Source: Mycolicibacter sinensis (lineage in GTDB: Bacteria; Actinomycetota; Actinomycetes; Mycobacteriales; Mycobacteriaceae). Taken from it: DNA of 64,000 nucleotides. The translations under genes and the position numbers were made by a program. Below the pieces are notes generated by a model. The model did not search any database. It had not been told where the DNA came from and saw only the letters and a list, made by a program, of their open reading frames with translations. Positions within the stretch are counted from its first letter, which is position 1, and every line of letters starts with the position of its first letter. This document shows positions 41,262-52,300 of the stretch, one piece after another. Where the stretch lies: NCBI RefSeq assembly GCF_001667945.1, contig NZ_LZJK01000083.1:62001-126000 (forward strand), written 5' to 3'.

Positions 41262-42790
41262 ACCGCGATCAGGTCGTGCTGGCCGTCGACCTCGGCACCG
41301 GCGGCCCCAAGGTCGGTTTCGTGGCGTTGGACGGCACCGTGCTGTGGTCGGACCTCACCGCGGTGCCCACGGAGTACGGCCCGGGCGGGGCGGCCACCCA
41401 GGACGCGGGCCTGTGGTGGGAGATCATCCGCGACGCCACCAAACGCGGGCTGGCCGAAAGCGGGGTGCGCGGTGAACAGGTGGCCGGTGTCTCGATCACC
41501 GGGCAGTGGGCCAGCACCGTCCCGGTTGGCGCCGACGGCCGGCCGGTCGGACCGTGCGTGATGTGGATGGACACCCGCGGTGCCCCCCACAGCCGCAAGG
41601 CGTTCGGGGGGCGCCTGCAGGGCTACCGGCCGCGGGCGCTACTCAGTTGGCTGCGGCGCAACGGCGGCATCCCGACCCCGAGCGGCGATGACCCGGTGGG
41701 GCACATGCTGCACCTGCAACACGGCGACCCGGCGGTGTTCGGCGCGGCCCGTTGGCTGCTGGAGCCGGTGGATTACCTGAGCATGTGTTTCACCGGGCGG
41801 GCTGCGGCGTCGCGGGCGTCGATGATGGGCGCCTGGCTCACCGACAACCGCAATCTGTCCGTGCTCGACTATGACGAGGTGCTGGTGCGGCAGGCCGGTG
41901 TCGACCGGTTCCGGCTGCCCCCGCTGGTGCCGACCGGGTCGATCATCTCCCCGGTGGCGCCGGCGGTCGCCGCAGAGCTCGGCATTTCGCCGGCGGCACA
42001 AGTGGTTACCGGCACTCCCGACCTGCACAGCGCGGCGGTGGGTTCGGGCGGGGTGCGCCAGGGCGAGCTGCACCTGACCATCTCCACCACGTCGTGGATC
42101 AGCTGCCCGGTGGCGGTCAAGAAGACCGATGCGTTCCACCAGCTGGCCACGGTGCCGGGCCTCGACCCGTCGAGCTACCTGTTGGTCAACAACCAGGACA
42201 CCGCCGGTCGGGCGTTGCAATGGTTGCGCGACAACGTGTTCGATGATCTGGATTACGACGCGCTGACCGCCGTGGCCGCCGGTGCGCCGGCCGGTTCGAA
42301 CGGGGTCATCTTCACCCCGTGGCTCAAAGGCGAACACTCCCCCGTCGACGATCGCAACGCCCGCGGCGGATTTCATAATCTGTCGCTGGACACCACCCGT
42401 GCCGATCTGGTGCGTGCAGTGCTCGAAGGGGTGGCCTACAACAGCCGCTGGCTGCTCGACTGCGTGAACCGGTTCTGCCGCAATGACGGGCCGATTCGGA
42501 TCGTCGGCGGCGGGGCGCGCTCGGATCTGTGGTGCCAGATCATCGCCGACGTGTGCGGTCGCACCTGCGAGCGGGTGGCCGACCCGTTGAATGCCCAGTT
42601 GCGCGGCGCCGCACTGTTTGCCGGTATCGGCATGGGGGCATTGGATCCCGATGAGTTGCGCGATCTGATCCCGCTCGACGGCGTCTTCGAGCCGGTCGCG
42701 GCCCACCGCGCGGTCTATGACCGGCTCTTCGCCGAGTTCCCCCGGCTCTACAAGGCGCAGAAGGGCATGTTCGCCCGGCTGGGCCGCTGA
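41258..42790 (+). CDS. FGGY-family carbohydrate/polyol kinase
   Basis: A 510-residue kinase of the FGGY family. The N-terminal nucleotide fold begins VVLAVDLGTGGPKVGFVALDG, and the hexokinase-like signatures continue with SITGQWASTVPV, PCVMWMDTRG, VVTGTPDLHSAAVG and, in the C-terminal half, IRIVGGGARSDLWCQIIADVCGRTCERV. It resembles xylulokinase-like enzymes, but the sugar is not identifiable. Coupling with the PLP lyase suggests phosphorylation of the lyase substrate or product. Together they form an insertion between hrcA and cfp2, where M. tuberculosis has only small Rv2375. Confidence 0.82.
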   Translation: MNRDQVVLAVDLGTGGPKVGFVALDGTVLWSDLTAVPTEYGPGGAATQDAGLWWEIIRDATKRGLAESGVRGEQVAGVSITGQWASTVPVGADGRPVGPCVMWMDTRGAPHSRKAFGGRLQGYRPRALLSWLRRNGGIPTPSGDDPVGHMLHLQHGDPAVFGAARWLLEPVDYLSMCFTGRAAASRASMMGAWLTDNRNLSVLDYDEVLVRQAGVDRFRLPPLVPTGSIISPVAPAVAAELGISPAAQVVTGTPDLHSAAVGSGGVRQGELHLTISTTSWISCPVAVKKTDAFHQLATVPGLDPSSYLLVNNQDTAGRALQWLRDNVFDDLDYDALTAVAAGAPAGSNGVIFTPWLKGEHSPVDDRNARGGFHNLSLDTTRADLVRAVLEGVAYNSRWLLDCVNRFCRNDGPIRIVGGGARSDLWCQIIADVCGRTCERVADPLNAQLRGAALFAGIGMGALDPDELRDLIPLDGVFEPVAAHRAVYDRLFAEFPRLYKAQKGMFARLGR

Positions 42791-42793
42791 GAC

Positions 42794-43309
42794 TCAGCCC
42801 TGGGCCAGTTGCTGGAACAGCTGCATCGCGGAATCGTGCGACAGAACCCAGCTGCCCTGGTCGACCAGCTGCAGCGGCACGGTCTTCGGGGCCGGCATCT
42901 TGGGACCGGTGACGGTGACGTTGGCCAGCGCCTTGCCGTCGCCTGTCGGCACGACGTTGAGCACGTCGAAGTTGTAGGGCAACGCCCCGTCGCGGTAGGC
43001 CTTGCGCAGCTCGTGGTCCAGGCCGTGCCCCTCCTGCTGGGTGATGCCGTTCTCGACCAGGTCGCCCTTCTCCTTGTAGCCGATCCCGGCGTCGCTGAGC
43101 CGGGTGAGCATGCCGGACACCTCATCGGTGGTGGGCAGCGGCGCTCCCTGGGCGGGGGGTGCGGGCGGAGCCGGGGCCGGCTCCAGCGGAATCGGTGCGC
43201 CCGCGACAACATCCTGGGGTGCGGCCGGCTCCGCCGACGCGATGGTCGCCGAACTCATCCCGATCGCGGCCAGCGCCGCGGCGCCGGTCAGGAGAAGTCT
43301 TCCAGTCAC
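42794..43309 (-). CDS. cfp2: Low-molecular-weight secreted antigen CFP2
   Basis: A 171-residue secreted protein from GTG 43309. The signal peptide ([24 protein letters not shown]) is followed by a Pro/Ala-rich segment and a compact domain (TDEVSGMLTRLSDAGIGYKEKGDLVENGI ... LQLVDQGSWVLSHDSAMQLFQQLAQG). It matches Rv2376c in place and length. It sits 38 bp downstream of mbtH on the same strand, so read-through from the iron operon is possible. Function unknown. Confidence 0.93.
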   Translation of the reverse strand: MTGRLLLTGAAALAAIGMSSATIASAEPAAPQDVVAGAPIPLEPAPAPPAPPAQGAPLPTTDEVSGMLTRLSDAGIGYKEKGDLVENGITQQEGHGLDHELRKAYRDGALPYNFDVLNVVPTGDGKALANVTVTGPKMPAPKTVPLQLVDQGSWVLSHDSAMQLFQQLAQG

Positions 43310-43347
43310 AGTTCCACCCCTGTCGCACGACGGTTACCGCGCACAGA

Positions 43348-43578
43348 TTACCCCTGTTCGGCCGCCATGGCATCACGAAGGCTCTTGGGACGCAGGTCGT
43401 TCCAGTGCTGTTCGACGTAGTCCAGGCAGGCCGCGCGGGCGGCGCCCTGTTCACCTCCGTAGACCACCCGCCACCCGGCGGGCACATCGGCGAAGGTCGG
43501 CCAGAGGCTGTACTGGTCCTCGTCGTTGACCAGCACGTAGAAGGTGCCGTTGTCGTCGTCAAAGGGGTTGGTGCTCAT
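43348..43578 (-). CDS. mbtH: MbtH-like protein of the siderophore NRPS
   Basis: A 76-residue MbtH-family protein that activates adenylation domains of NRPSs. Signature residues are present: NPFDDD at the start, [13 protein letters not shown], and [17 protein letters not shown]. Its ATG at 43578 overlaps the mbtG stop by 4 bp. It is the last mbt gene of the operon. Confidence 0.97.
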   Translation of the reverse strand: MSTNPFDDDNGTFYVLVNDEDQYSLWPTFADVPAGWRVVYGGEQGAARAACLDYVEQHWNDLRPKSLRDAMAAEQG

Positions 43579-44918
43579 CGACTCTCCTCGTTCTTCAGGG
43601 CGCGGCCAGACGCGAAAGCACCCTCGGCGGGCGCCGAAAGCGGGCGTTCACCGGGGTTACCTCCCGCTTGCCGGGGACTGCTCGTCGGGATGTGGCTACC
43701 CAGAATCCGGTCGGACAGCAGGCCCAGGCAGCTCAGGTTCGGAAAACCCGGCCCCTGGGTCAGCCCGGCCAGATTGGGCAGGAACAGCTTCGGGGTGACG
43801 CCGGCGACGGCCAGGTCGTGACCGATCGCCTCGGCCAGCCGGTCGCCGGACAGCGGGCCACCCAGCCCCAGCTCCAGCAGATCCAGGGTGTCCTGACCGA
43901 ACAGCGAGACGAACCACAGCGGGTCGGCACCGGAGCCGTCGATGACAAGGTCGAAACCGTGCACGGTCTCGAAGTTCTCACCGCCGCGGTTCGTGCTCAG
44001 CGTCAAGCGGATTCGGCCGTCACGGGCAACCGCGTGCGCGACCCGGCCGCGTAGATGCCGGATCCGGTCGTCGGCCAGCAGCGCGTCCTGCACGCGCGCC
44101 GAGAACACCCCGCGGTCGGTGCGGGCCAGCGCATCGCGGCGCTCCGACAGGGTCAGCGCGGTCCAGTCGGTCGGGTCGGAGAACAGCGTGTTCTCGAAGA
44201 ACCCTTCCCCGCGGGTGAACAGCGTCACCTGCGGCGAGATCACCGTGATCGTCGAAACCCGGTGCCGGAACAACTCGTTGAGCATCGACGCGGCGGTCTC
44301 GCCGCCACCGATGACGGCGACGCGCTCGGCGCTGATCCGGTCGGCCGCGGCCCGGTGCCAGAACTGGGCGATCGAGAGCACCAGTGGGTTGCCGGGCAAG
44401 ATCGACTTCTCCGCCTGGCCGGGGCCGGTGATCATCACCGCGTCAGCGGCCACTTCGGTCTCGCGGGTATGCAACAACCAGCCGGCGCCGTCGACCGACA
44501 GCCGGTCCACCCCGCCGGGGATCACGTTGAGCCGCACCGCCTCGGCCACCCAGCGCAGATACTGACTCCACCGCAGGTGGGTAGGGGCCGGCCGGCCGCG
44601 GTCCACCCACTCGGCGAACTGGCCGGTGGCGATCAGATAGGCCTGCCAGCTGTAGCGCGTCATCCGCTCGTCGATCTCGGCGTTGCGGCCGGCCACCACC
44701 GCGGAGCGGTAGGGGAAGCCGACGTCCTTCTCCGGGCTGGTGCCCAGCCGGTGCGCGCCGTCGGTCCAGCCCCCGGTCGCCCGCCAGTTGGCGGCCACCT
44801 CGGTGCGTTCGACGGCGACCACTTCGGGTGCGTCGACACCCATTTCGCGTAGCACCGCAGCCTTGGCGGCCACCGCCACCGCCTTGGCGCCCGCGCCCAC
44901 CACCGCCAGCGTGCTCAT
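43575..44918 (-). CDS. mbtG: L-lysine N6-monooxygenase for mycobactin
   Basis: A 447-residue flavoprotein that hydroxylates the lysine side-chain nitrogens of mycobactin to build the hydroxamate iron ligands. It has an N-terminal FAD motif [15 protein letters not shown], an NADPH motif [14 protein letters not shown], and a C-terminal ATG-like [17 protein letters not shown] 44918 overlaps the mbtF stop (ATGA). It carries a C-terminal tail ([18 protein letters not shown]) somewhat longer than I recall for Rv2378c. Confidence 0.93.
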   Translation of the reverse strand: MSTLAVVGAGAKAVAVAAKAAVLREMGVDAPEVVAVERTEVAANWRATGGWTDGAHRLGTSPEKDVGFPYRSAVVAGRNAEIDERMTRYSWQAYLIATGQFAEWVDRGRPAPTHLRWSQYLRWVAEAVRLNVIPGGVDRLSVDGAGWLLHTRETEVAADAVMITGPGQAEKSILPGNPLVLSIAQFWHRAAADRISAERVAVIGGGETAASMLNELFRHRVSTITVISPQVTLFTRGEGFFENTLFSDPTDWTALTLSERRDALARTDRGVFSARVQDALLADDRIRHLRGRVAHAVARDGRIRLTLSTNRGGENFETVHGFDLVIDGSGADPLWFVSLFGQDTLDLLELGLGGPLSGDRLAEAIGHDLAVAGVTPKLFLPNLAGLTQGPGFPNLSCLGLLSDRILGSHIPTSSPRQAGGNPGERPLSAPAEGAFASGRALKNEESR

Positions 44919-47900
44919 CGCAGCTCCTCCACCAGATCGCCCAGCGCCTCGACGAAGAGTTCTTGCAGCTCGCTCAGCTCCCCGGCGGCGAGGATGTCGG
45001 GCAGCGCCCGCCACTGTGTCATCAACGCCGGACCCGACCCGAGGTCGGCCACCGCGGCGAAGATGCTCAGCTCGTTGCGCACCGCCTGCTCGGGTTCGGG
45101 CACCGACGGCAGTGCGGCGATCAGATCGGGTGCCACGGCCGGCCCGTCGCCGGCCCGGTCGACGCGCCCGAGGTAATTCAGCAGCACCTGGGGCCCGGGT
45201 GCGGCGCCCAGTTGGGCGGCGGTGTCGGCGCGCAGGTAGGCCAACAGGCCGAAATCGATTCCGCTGCCGGGGATCTGCGCCAGCGCGTGTGCGACGCCGG
45301 CCGGGTCGGCCTGGGGTACCCGTAGCGGGTAGATCGCGGTCAGCAGCCCGGTGATGTCGGCCGTGTCAACGTCGGGAATGACGTCTTCGGCGCGTCCGTG
45401 GGTCTCCAGGGCAAGCAGTGGCGCCGCACCGTCTTGCCCGCGCCGGTTGCGCCAGGCGGTGATCATCCGTGCCGTCGCCGCCACCAGTAGGTCATGCATC
45501 GGCACCTGCGACGCCAACAGCGCAGCGGTGATCTCCGCGTCGGCGACGGCCACCGATACCGTCAGATCACCGGCGCGGTCCACGTCGGGACGAACCCGTC
45601 GAGCGCCCAGCTGCGGGTCGTCGCCGGCCAGTTGGGCAGCCCAGTACGGCACGGTGTCCAGCGCGTGCGCGCGCTCGGTGAGGGCGGTGGCCCAGCGCCG
45701 GTAGCCGCTGCGTTCCGGAAGCGGGTCGGCGCCCGCCAGCGCGGCGTGCAGCTCCCCCAGGATCACCTGCCACGACACTGGATCCAGGGCCAGCACATGC
45801 CCGCACAGCAACAGCACCCCGGCTCCGGTCGGCGGGCGAAGCCACAGCGCACGCAGCAGCACGCCGGCGTGTGGGTCCAGGCTCGCCAGCAACCGGGTGC
45901 CGTGCTCGGTGACCGCCGCCAGATCATCAGCCTCGACGGCGATCTCGGTCAGGACGTCGACGGGTTCGATCGGGTGCAACAGCAGCGTGGCCGGGTCGAG
46001 GCGCGCGTGCAGCACCGGGTGTGCGCCGACGATCGCGGCCAGCGCAGCGCGCACCCGTTCTGGTTCGGTATCGGCCGGAAGGCGAACCGCTTCGACTTGT
46101 CCGAGCCGGCGCGGGCTGCCGAACTGGTAGAGCCAGCGGCCAGCCGGCAGCAGCGGGATCGGCCCGGTGTCAGCGGCGCATTCGACGGCCTGTTCGGCGT
46201 GGGCGGCTTCGGTGTCCAGCGCCGCGGCCAGATCCCGAATTGTGGTGCAGGTCAGTGCCGTCCGCGGACGCATGAGCAGCCCGCGCCGGCGTGCCGCGCG
46301 CACCATCGACAGCGCGACGATGCTGTCGAGCCCCACGTCACGTAGATCGGTCTCGACGCCGGGGAACGCGTCCGCCAGACCTCCGGTGTCGCCGAAGACC
46401 TCGGCCAGGATCTCCACCAAGGCCCGCTCGGTTTCGGTGGCCGGCTCCTCGCCGCCGCCGACGACGGGCCCGGCCAGGGCGACCAGCGCCTCGGCATCGA
46501 GCTTGCCGTTGGGGGTCAACGGCATCGACTCCACGACGGTGATGCGGGCCGGCACCAGGTAGGCCGGCAGCCGGCCGCCGATCTCGGCGCGGACCCGGGC
46601 GACATCGACATCGACACCGGTGACGAACCCGGCCAATTGGGTTCCGGTCGGCCCCTGAACGGGCAGGACCGCAGCGGCGGTCACGCCGGTCGCCGCGGCC
46701 AGCGCGGTCTCGACTTCCGCGATCTCGACCCGGTAGCCGCGCACCTTGACCTGATCGTCGGCGCGGCCCAGATAGATCAACCGGCCGTCGGCGCGGCGCC
46801 GGACCAGGTCCCCGGTGCGATACATCCGGCCGCCGGCGGCAAAGGGGTCGGCGATGTAGCGGGCCGCAGTCGCACCGGCGCGCCCCAGATAGCCGCGGGT
46901 GACCTGCGCACCGGCCAGATACAGTTCGCCGGCCACCCCGTCAGGCACCTCGCGCAGCCCGGAGTCGAGCACGTGAGCGGTCATGCCCCGCACCGCTTCT
47001 CCGATCACCGGCACGTCGGTGTCGGCGACGTCGGCGACGACGGCTTCCACGGTGGTCTCGGTGGGCCCGTAGCAGTTGTGCACGGCCACCGCCGCCGACA
47101 CCGACCGCAGCTTCGTCCAGGTGTGCGGGGCGATGGCTTCTCCGCCGAGCGCCAGCACGCTGAGCCGGTGGGCGGCGTGCGCGTCGAGCAGGCCGGCGTC
47201 GAACAGCTGGGTGAACATCGACGGTGAGGTGTCGATCATGTCCAGCCGGTGCCGGCGGATGCCCTCAATGATCGCCTCGGCGTCGCGCATCTCCTCGGCC
47301 GAGAACAGGTGCACGCTGTGCCCGCCTAACAGGCCGACCAGCGGCTGCCAGCTGGCGTCGAAGCTCAGCGACCAGGCGTGCGCAATGCGCAATGCCCGGC
47401 CTAGCCGGGCCACCGCGGGTGCGTACATGCGCTGCTGGTGGTCGGCGAAGTACGACGCGAGTGCCCGGTGGGTGCCGACGACCCCCTTGGGTTCTCCGGT
47501 GGAGCCGGAGGTGAAGATGACGTAGGCGGCGCAGTCGGGGTGGATCGCCGTCGGGGTCGGGCAGTGCTCGGCCGCGCCGGAACGTAATTCGGCCAGCAGC
47601 TCAGGGGTCAGGGTCAGTTTCGGATCGGCTTGGCGCAGAATGGATTCGATCCGGGCTTCCGGCAGGCTGATATCGATCGGGACGTAGGCTGCGCCGGCCT
47701 GCAACACCGCCAGGATCGCGATGACCGAATCCAGTGAGCGCGGCAGGGCGATCGCGACCCGGTCCTCCGGGCCGATCCCCCGTCCGGCCAAAGCCCGTGC
47801 CACCCGGGCCGTTTCGCTGGACAGTTCGGCGTAGGTCAGCGTGCGGTTCTCGCCGGTGAGCGCCGGGTGGTCGCCGTGGGCGGCGGCCGCAGCGGCGAAC

Positions 47901-49315
47901 AGTTCGGGCACCGCTACCGCAGGCGCACGCCCCGGTTCGGCCCGGCGGGCCTGCTCGGCGGGCAACAGCACCTCCAGGTCGGCGATGCGGGGCCGCGCCG
48001 GGTCGACCAGCTGACGCAGCAGCTGCAGCAGCCGCCGGCCCAGGTCGACGACCGGCAGCTCTCCCAGCGCTTCGGGAACCGTCTCGAGCAGCACGGTGAG
48101 CCGGCCGTCGCGGGGTGGGTAGCTCACCACGGTCAGCGGGTAGTGGGTGAGGCTTTCCACCGTGACCGGGATGAACCGCACGCCGTCGGGGGCGGTAACC
48201 CCGGCGGCCGCCGCACCGATCGGGGCGTTCTCGAACACCAGCAGGGTATCGAAGACCGCGTTGGTGTTGGCCCGCTGCACCGTGGACAGGCTCACGTAGC
48301 CCAGATCACGCATGGCCGCGCTATCCCGTTGCAAGGCTTGGCAGCTCGCGATCACCTCGGCGCGCGGCGGCAGTGACACGACCACCGGGACGGTGTTGAT
48401 GAACAGGCCGACCATGGATTCAACGCCGGTGAGCTGCTGGGGCCGACCGGAGACGACCGCCCCGAACGCCACCTCGGTGCGATCGGTGAGCCGGCTCAGC
48501 AGCACCGCCCAGGCGAACTGCAGCACGGTGTTCAGCGTCAGCCCGTGCCGCCGGGCCCAGTCGGTGAGCCGCGCGGTGTCATCGGGGTTCAGGGCCACCT
48601 CGTGGGTCTGCGGTAGGACGCTGCCCAGTTGGGCGCGTTCGCTGTCGGCCAGGATGGTCGGGGCGCTGAGCGGGGCCAGGTAGTCGCGCCAGGCGGCGAC
48701 GGCTTTATCGGTGTCCTGGTTGGCCAGCCAGCCGATGTAGTCCCGGTAGGGCCGCGGCGGGGGCAGCGGGTCGACGCCACCGGCCCGGTAGATCGCCACC
48801 AGTTCGTCGAAGAACACCGCCATCGACCAGCCGTCGAGCAGCAGGTGGTGCACGGTCAGGATCAGCCGATGCCGGTCGGCGGCGGAGCGGGCCAGCACGA
48901 AGCGCAGCAGCGGGCCGCGGGCCAGGTCGAAGTTGGTGGTGCGTTCGGTGTGTGCGATCTGTTCGAATTCACTTGGTGCAGCGTCGATCTCCCGCCACGG
49001 AAGGTTGGCCCGTGCCGGGATGATCTGCACCGGGTGCGGCAGGTCGACATCCCAGAACGACGCCCGCAGGTTGGCGTGCCGGGCCAGCATCGCCTCGGCG
49101 CTGCGGCGCAGCAGCCCGGCGTCGACGGCGCCGACGATGTCGATGACGAACTGCACGGTGTAGACGTCGACCCCGTCGTCGACTGGCAACCCATCGGTGG
49201 CGAGCTTGGCCAGCGAGAACAGCCCCTGCTGCAGCGGGGACAGGGCCAGCACGTCCTCGACGGATTGCGCAGTGCTGCGCTGTGTTGTGGCCTCGGTCAC
49301 GGCGAATCGCCCCAT
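44915..49315 (-). CDS. mbtF: Mycobactin NRPS MbtF
   Basis: A 1466-residue NRPS expected to add the terminal hydroxylysine, which forms the caprolactam. Domain order: condensation (HHLLLDGWS at about residue 155), adenylation ([14 protein letters not shown] near 605), carrier protein (VGLDSI, Ser998), then a C-terminal condensation/epimerisation-like domain to about 1440. In that last domain the expected HHxxxD reads GHVLALD near residue 1173, so it lacks the first histidine. Length matches M. tuberculosis MbtF (about 1460). Its 5' end overlaps mbtE by 19 bp. Confidence 0.94.
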   Translation of the reverse strand: MGRFAVTEATTQRSTAQSVEDVLALSPLQQGLFSLAKLATDGLPVDDGVDVYTVQFVIDIVGAVDAGLLRRSAEAMLARHANLRASFWDVDLPHPVQIIPARANLPWREIDAAPSEFEQIAHTERTTNFDLARGPLLRFVLARSAADRHRLILTVHHLLLDGWSMAVFFDELVAIYRAGGVDPLPPPRPYRDYIGWLANQDTDKAVAAWRDYLAPLSAPTILADSERAQLGSVLPQTHEVALNPDDTARLTDWARRHGLTLNTVLQFAWAVLLSRLTDRTEVAFGAVVSGRPQQLTGVESMVGLFINTVPVVVSLPPRAEVIASCQALQRDSAAMRDLGYVSLSTVQRANTNAVFDTLLVFENAPIGAAAAGVTAPDGVRFIPVTVESLTHYPLTVVSYPPRDGRLTVLLETVPEALGELPVVDLGRRLLQLLRQLVDPARPRIADLEVLLPAEQARRAEPGRAPAVAVPELFAAAAAAHGDHPALTGENRTLTYAELSSETARVARALAGRGIGPEDRVAIALPRSLDSVIAILAVLQAGAAYVPIDISLPEARIESILRQADPKLTLTPELLAELRSGAAEHCPTPTAIHPDCAAYVIFTSGSTGEPKGVVGTHRALASYFADHQQRMYAPAVARLGRALRIAHAWSLSFDASWQPLVGLLGGHSVHLFSAEEMRDAEAIIEGIRRHRLDMIDTSPSMFTQLFDAGLLDAHAAHRLSVLALGGEAIAPHTWTKLRSVSAAVAVHNCYGPTETTVEAVVADVADTDVPVIGEAVRGMTAHVLDSGLREVPDGVAGELYLAGAQVTRGYLGRAGATAARYIADPFAAGGRMYRTGDLVRRRADGRLIYLGRADDQVKVRGYRVEIAEVETALAAATGVTAAAVLPVQGPTGTQLAGFVTGVDVDVARVRAEIGGRLPAYLVPARITVVESMPLTPNGKLDAEALVALAGPVVGGGEEPATETERALVEILAEVFGDTGGLADAFPGVETDLRDVGLDSIVALSMVRAARRRGLLMRPRTALTCTTIRDLAAALDTEAAHAEQAVECAADTGPIPLLPAGRWLYQFGSPRRLGQVEAVRLPADTEPERVRAALAAIVGAHPVLHARLDPATLLLHPIEPVDVLTEIAVEADDLAAVTEHGTRLLASLDPHAGVLLRALWLRPPTGAGVLLLCGHVLALDPVSWQVILGELHAALAGADPLPERSGYRRWATALTERAHALDTVPYWAAQLAGDDPQLGARRVRPDVDRAGDLTVSVAVADAEITAALLASQVPMHDLLVAATARMITAWRNRRGQDGAAPLLALETHGRAEDVIPDVDTADITGLLTAIYPLRVPQADPAGVAHALAQIPGSGIDFGLLAYLRADTAAQLGAAPGPQVLLNYLGRVDRAGDGPAVAPDLIAALPSVPEPEQAVRNELSIFAAVADLGSGPALMTQWRALPDILAAGELSELQELFVEALGDLVEELR

Positions 49316-52300
49316 GCCGCAGTCAGGTCGGCCAGTTCCTCACCGCTGAGACCCGAGACGCTCATCGGTGCGAACGCCGTGTCGTCGGGGCCGCTGTCGC
49401 CGGCGACCCGCATGTCGGCGGCGGCGGCAAGGTCGGCGAACGTGGGGTGCTCGAAGATCATCCGCGGGTCGATGTCCAGTCCGGCCGCTCGCGCCCGGGC
49501 GGCCAACTGCACCGAGAGAATGCTGTCGCCGCCGAGTTCGAAGAAGCCGTCGCTGCGCCCGATCCGCTCGACGCCCAGCAACTCAGCGCAGATGCCGACC
49601 AGGGTCTGTTCGGTGGCGGTGACCGGCGGGTCGGCTTCGCCACGGGTGGCCACCGCCGGCTGCGGCAGCGCCGGCCGGTTCAGCTTCCCGGAGTCGGTCA
49701 GCGGCATCGTCTCCAGCACCGTCAGCGAGGACGGCACCATGTAGCCGGGCAGTGCCGCGGCCACCGCGGCGCGCACCGCCGCGATGAACTCCGCCGCGTC
49801 GGCGATCGGACCGTCGGGGACCACATAGCCGGCCAACGTGGTGCTGCCCCGCTGTTCCCAGGTACGGGCGGCCGCCGCCGCCACCCCGGGGGCACCCCGC
49901 AGCGCCGCCTCCACCTCGGCCAGCTCCACCCGGAAGCCGCGGACCTTGACCTGATGGTCGGTGCGGCCAACGAATTCGAGTACTCCGTCGCTGCTCCAGC
50001 GGGCGCGGTCGCCGCTGCGGTAGAGCCGGTCACCGGGATTGAACGGATTGGCGACGAACCGGGTTGCGGTCAGCCCGGGACGTTTCCAGTACCCCTGTAC
50101 GATCTGCGGTCCCGCGTAGTAGACCTCGCCGACCACGCCCGGCGGCACCGGCTGCAGCGTGTCGTCGAGCAGGTAGGCCTGCGAGCCGGGCGTGGGCCGG
50201 CCCAGTTTCGGGGTGGGCGGCGCCAGTTCGCCGCGCACCACCGCACCGGAGGTCTCGGTGGCTCCGAAGTTGTTGAGCAGCTGAGCTTTCGGATCCAGCA
50301 CCGCACCGAGCCGGGCCAGCAGGTCCGCCGAGACCGGTTCACCGCTGCACACCAGGCGCCGCAGGCCGGCCACGGCCTGGGGCGCGGAGTCCACCAGCAC
50401 CGAGATCAGGCTGGCCACCGCCGTCACTTGAGCCACCCGTTCATCCACGATGAGACGGGCCAGCGCCTCGGGGTCACGGAACTCGTTGTCGTCGGCCAGG
50501 ATCATGGTGGCCCCGGCGGCCAACCCGGCCAGCAGCTCCATGCCACCCTCCAGGAACGTCATCGATGACTGGGCCAGCCGGATGTCCTCGCCGGGCACCG
50601 GGTAGTGGGCGAGTTGCCAGTTCAGCCGGGCACTCATCGACCGGTGGGTGCCCACGACGCCTTTGGGCACACCGGTCGAGCCGGAGGTGAACACCAGATA
50701 CATCGGGTCGTCCGGGTGCGGCACCGGAAGGTCCACTCCGGGAGCGTCTTTCGACAGTTCCGCCTGCACGTCGGCGTCGTCGAGGCACACCAGCGTCACG
50801 CCGTCCGGGGCCGGCATGGCCTCACGCGTCGTCGCGCTGACCACGACCACCTTCGGTGCGACGTCTTCGACCATGAACTCCAGGCGCGCACGTGGATAGC
50901 TGGGGTCCAGTGGGAAGTAGCCGGCACCGGCCTTCATGATGCCGACCAGCGCTACCGCCAGGTCGAGGTCGCGTCGCACCGACAGGCCCACCAGCGTTCC
51001 GGGCCGCACGCCGGCTGCGATCAGCAGGGCGGCCAGCTGGTCTGAGCGGCGGTGCAGCTGCGGGTAGGTCAACTCGGCACCGGCGCAGCGCACCGCGACT
51101 CCGTCGAAGCTGCGGCTTGGGGCCAGCACCTCGGCGATGGTCCGCGGGTCGTCCGCGGGAGCCTCGGCGCCGCGGCTCCACTGGTGCAGGATCCGCTCGC
51201 GCTGCTCATCGTCGACCAGGCTGATCTCGCGCAGGGTCTGCTCCGGTGCGCCGGCCATCGCCGCCAGCACCCGTCCCAACCAGTCGGCCAGGCGCTGCAC
51301 GGTGGCGCGCTCGTAGAGGTCGGTGCGGTAGATCAGGTGACCGTCATAGCGGGGGCCGTCGGCGGGGTCGTCGGTGGCGAACAGGTTCACCGACAAGTCG
51401 GCGTGCGCGATGTCGAACGTCGGCATCACGGTGCGGAACACCAGCTCACCCGCGGCACTGCTGTCCACCACGTGGCTGACCTCGGCGGCGTCGCGCACGT
51501 GCACCACCACCTGGAACAGCGGGTTGCGCGACAGCGTCCGGACCGGGTTGAGCGCCTCCACCAGCCGGTCGAACGGCAGGTCGGCGTGGGCGTAGGCGCC
51601 CAGGGCGGCTTCCCGCGCCCGCAGCACCACCTCGCGCAGGGTCGGGTTGCCCGACAATCGGTTTCGCAGCACCACGATGTTGACGAAGAACCCGACCAGG
51701 TTGTCCAGGGCGTTGTCGTTGCGGCCGGCGACCGGTACCCCGAGCGGAATGTCGTCGCCGCTGCCGGCCAGGTGCATCAGCACCGCGACTGCGGCCTGCA
51801 CCACCATGAACTCGGTGGCACCGGTCTCGCGGGCCAGCGCCGCCAGCCCGGCCCGCACCTGCGGCGTGACGGTGAACGCGACGGAGTCACCGGAGCCGTT
51901 GACGGTGGCCGGGCGCGGGAAGTCCGGCCGGGGGCCGGTGTCGTCGGCCAGGTCGGCCAGTTCTTCGATCCAGTAGCGGCGCTGCGCGTCGATCAGCCCC
52001 GACTCGTCCCGCAGCAGCTCGCCTTGCCAGTGCGCGAAGTCCGCATACTGCAATGCCGGTGGCGCCCACGAGGGTTCGGCGCCGGCGGCGCGGGCCCGGT
52101 AGGCGATCAGCAGGTCGGTGAAGAGCACCTCCACCGACCAATGGTCGGCGGCGATGTGGTGCACCACCAGCGAGAGCACCCGCTCGTCGCCGGGCAGGTG
52201 AAGCAGCGCCGCCCGGATCGGCCAGTCGCGCTCCAGGTCGAAGCCCGCGCCGCGCTGCTCGTCGAGCCGCGCCCGGGTCCACTGCGCTACCTCCTCCGGA

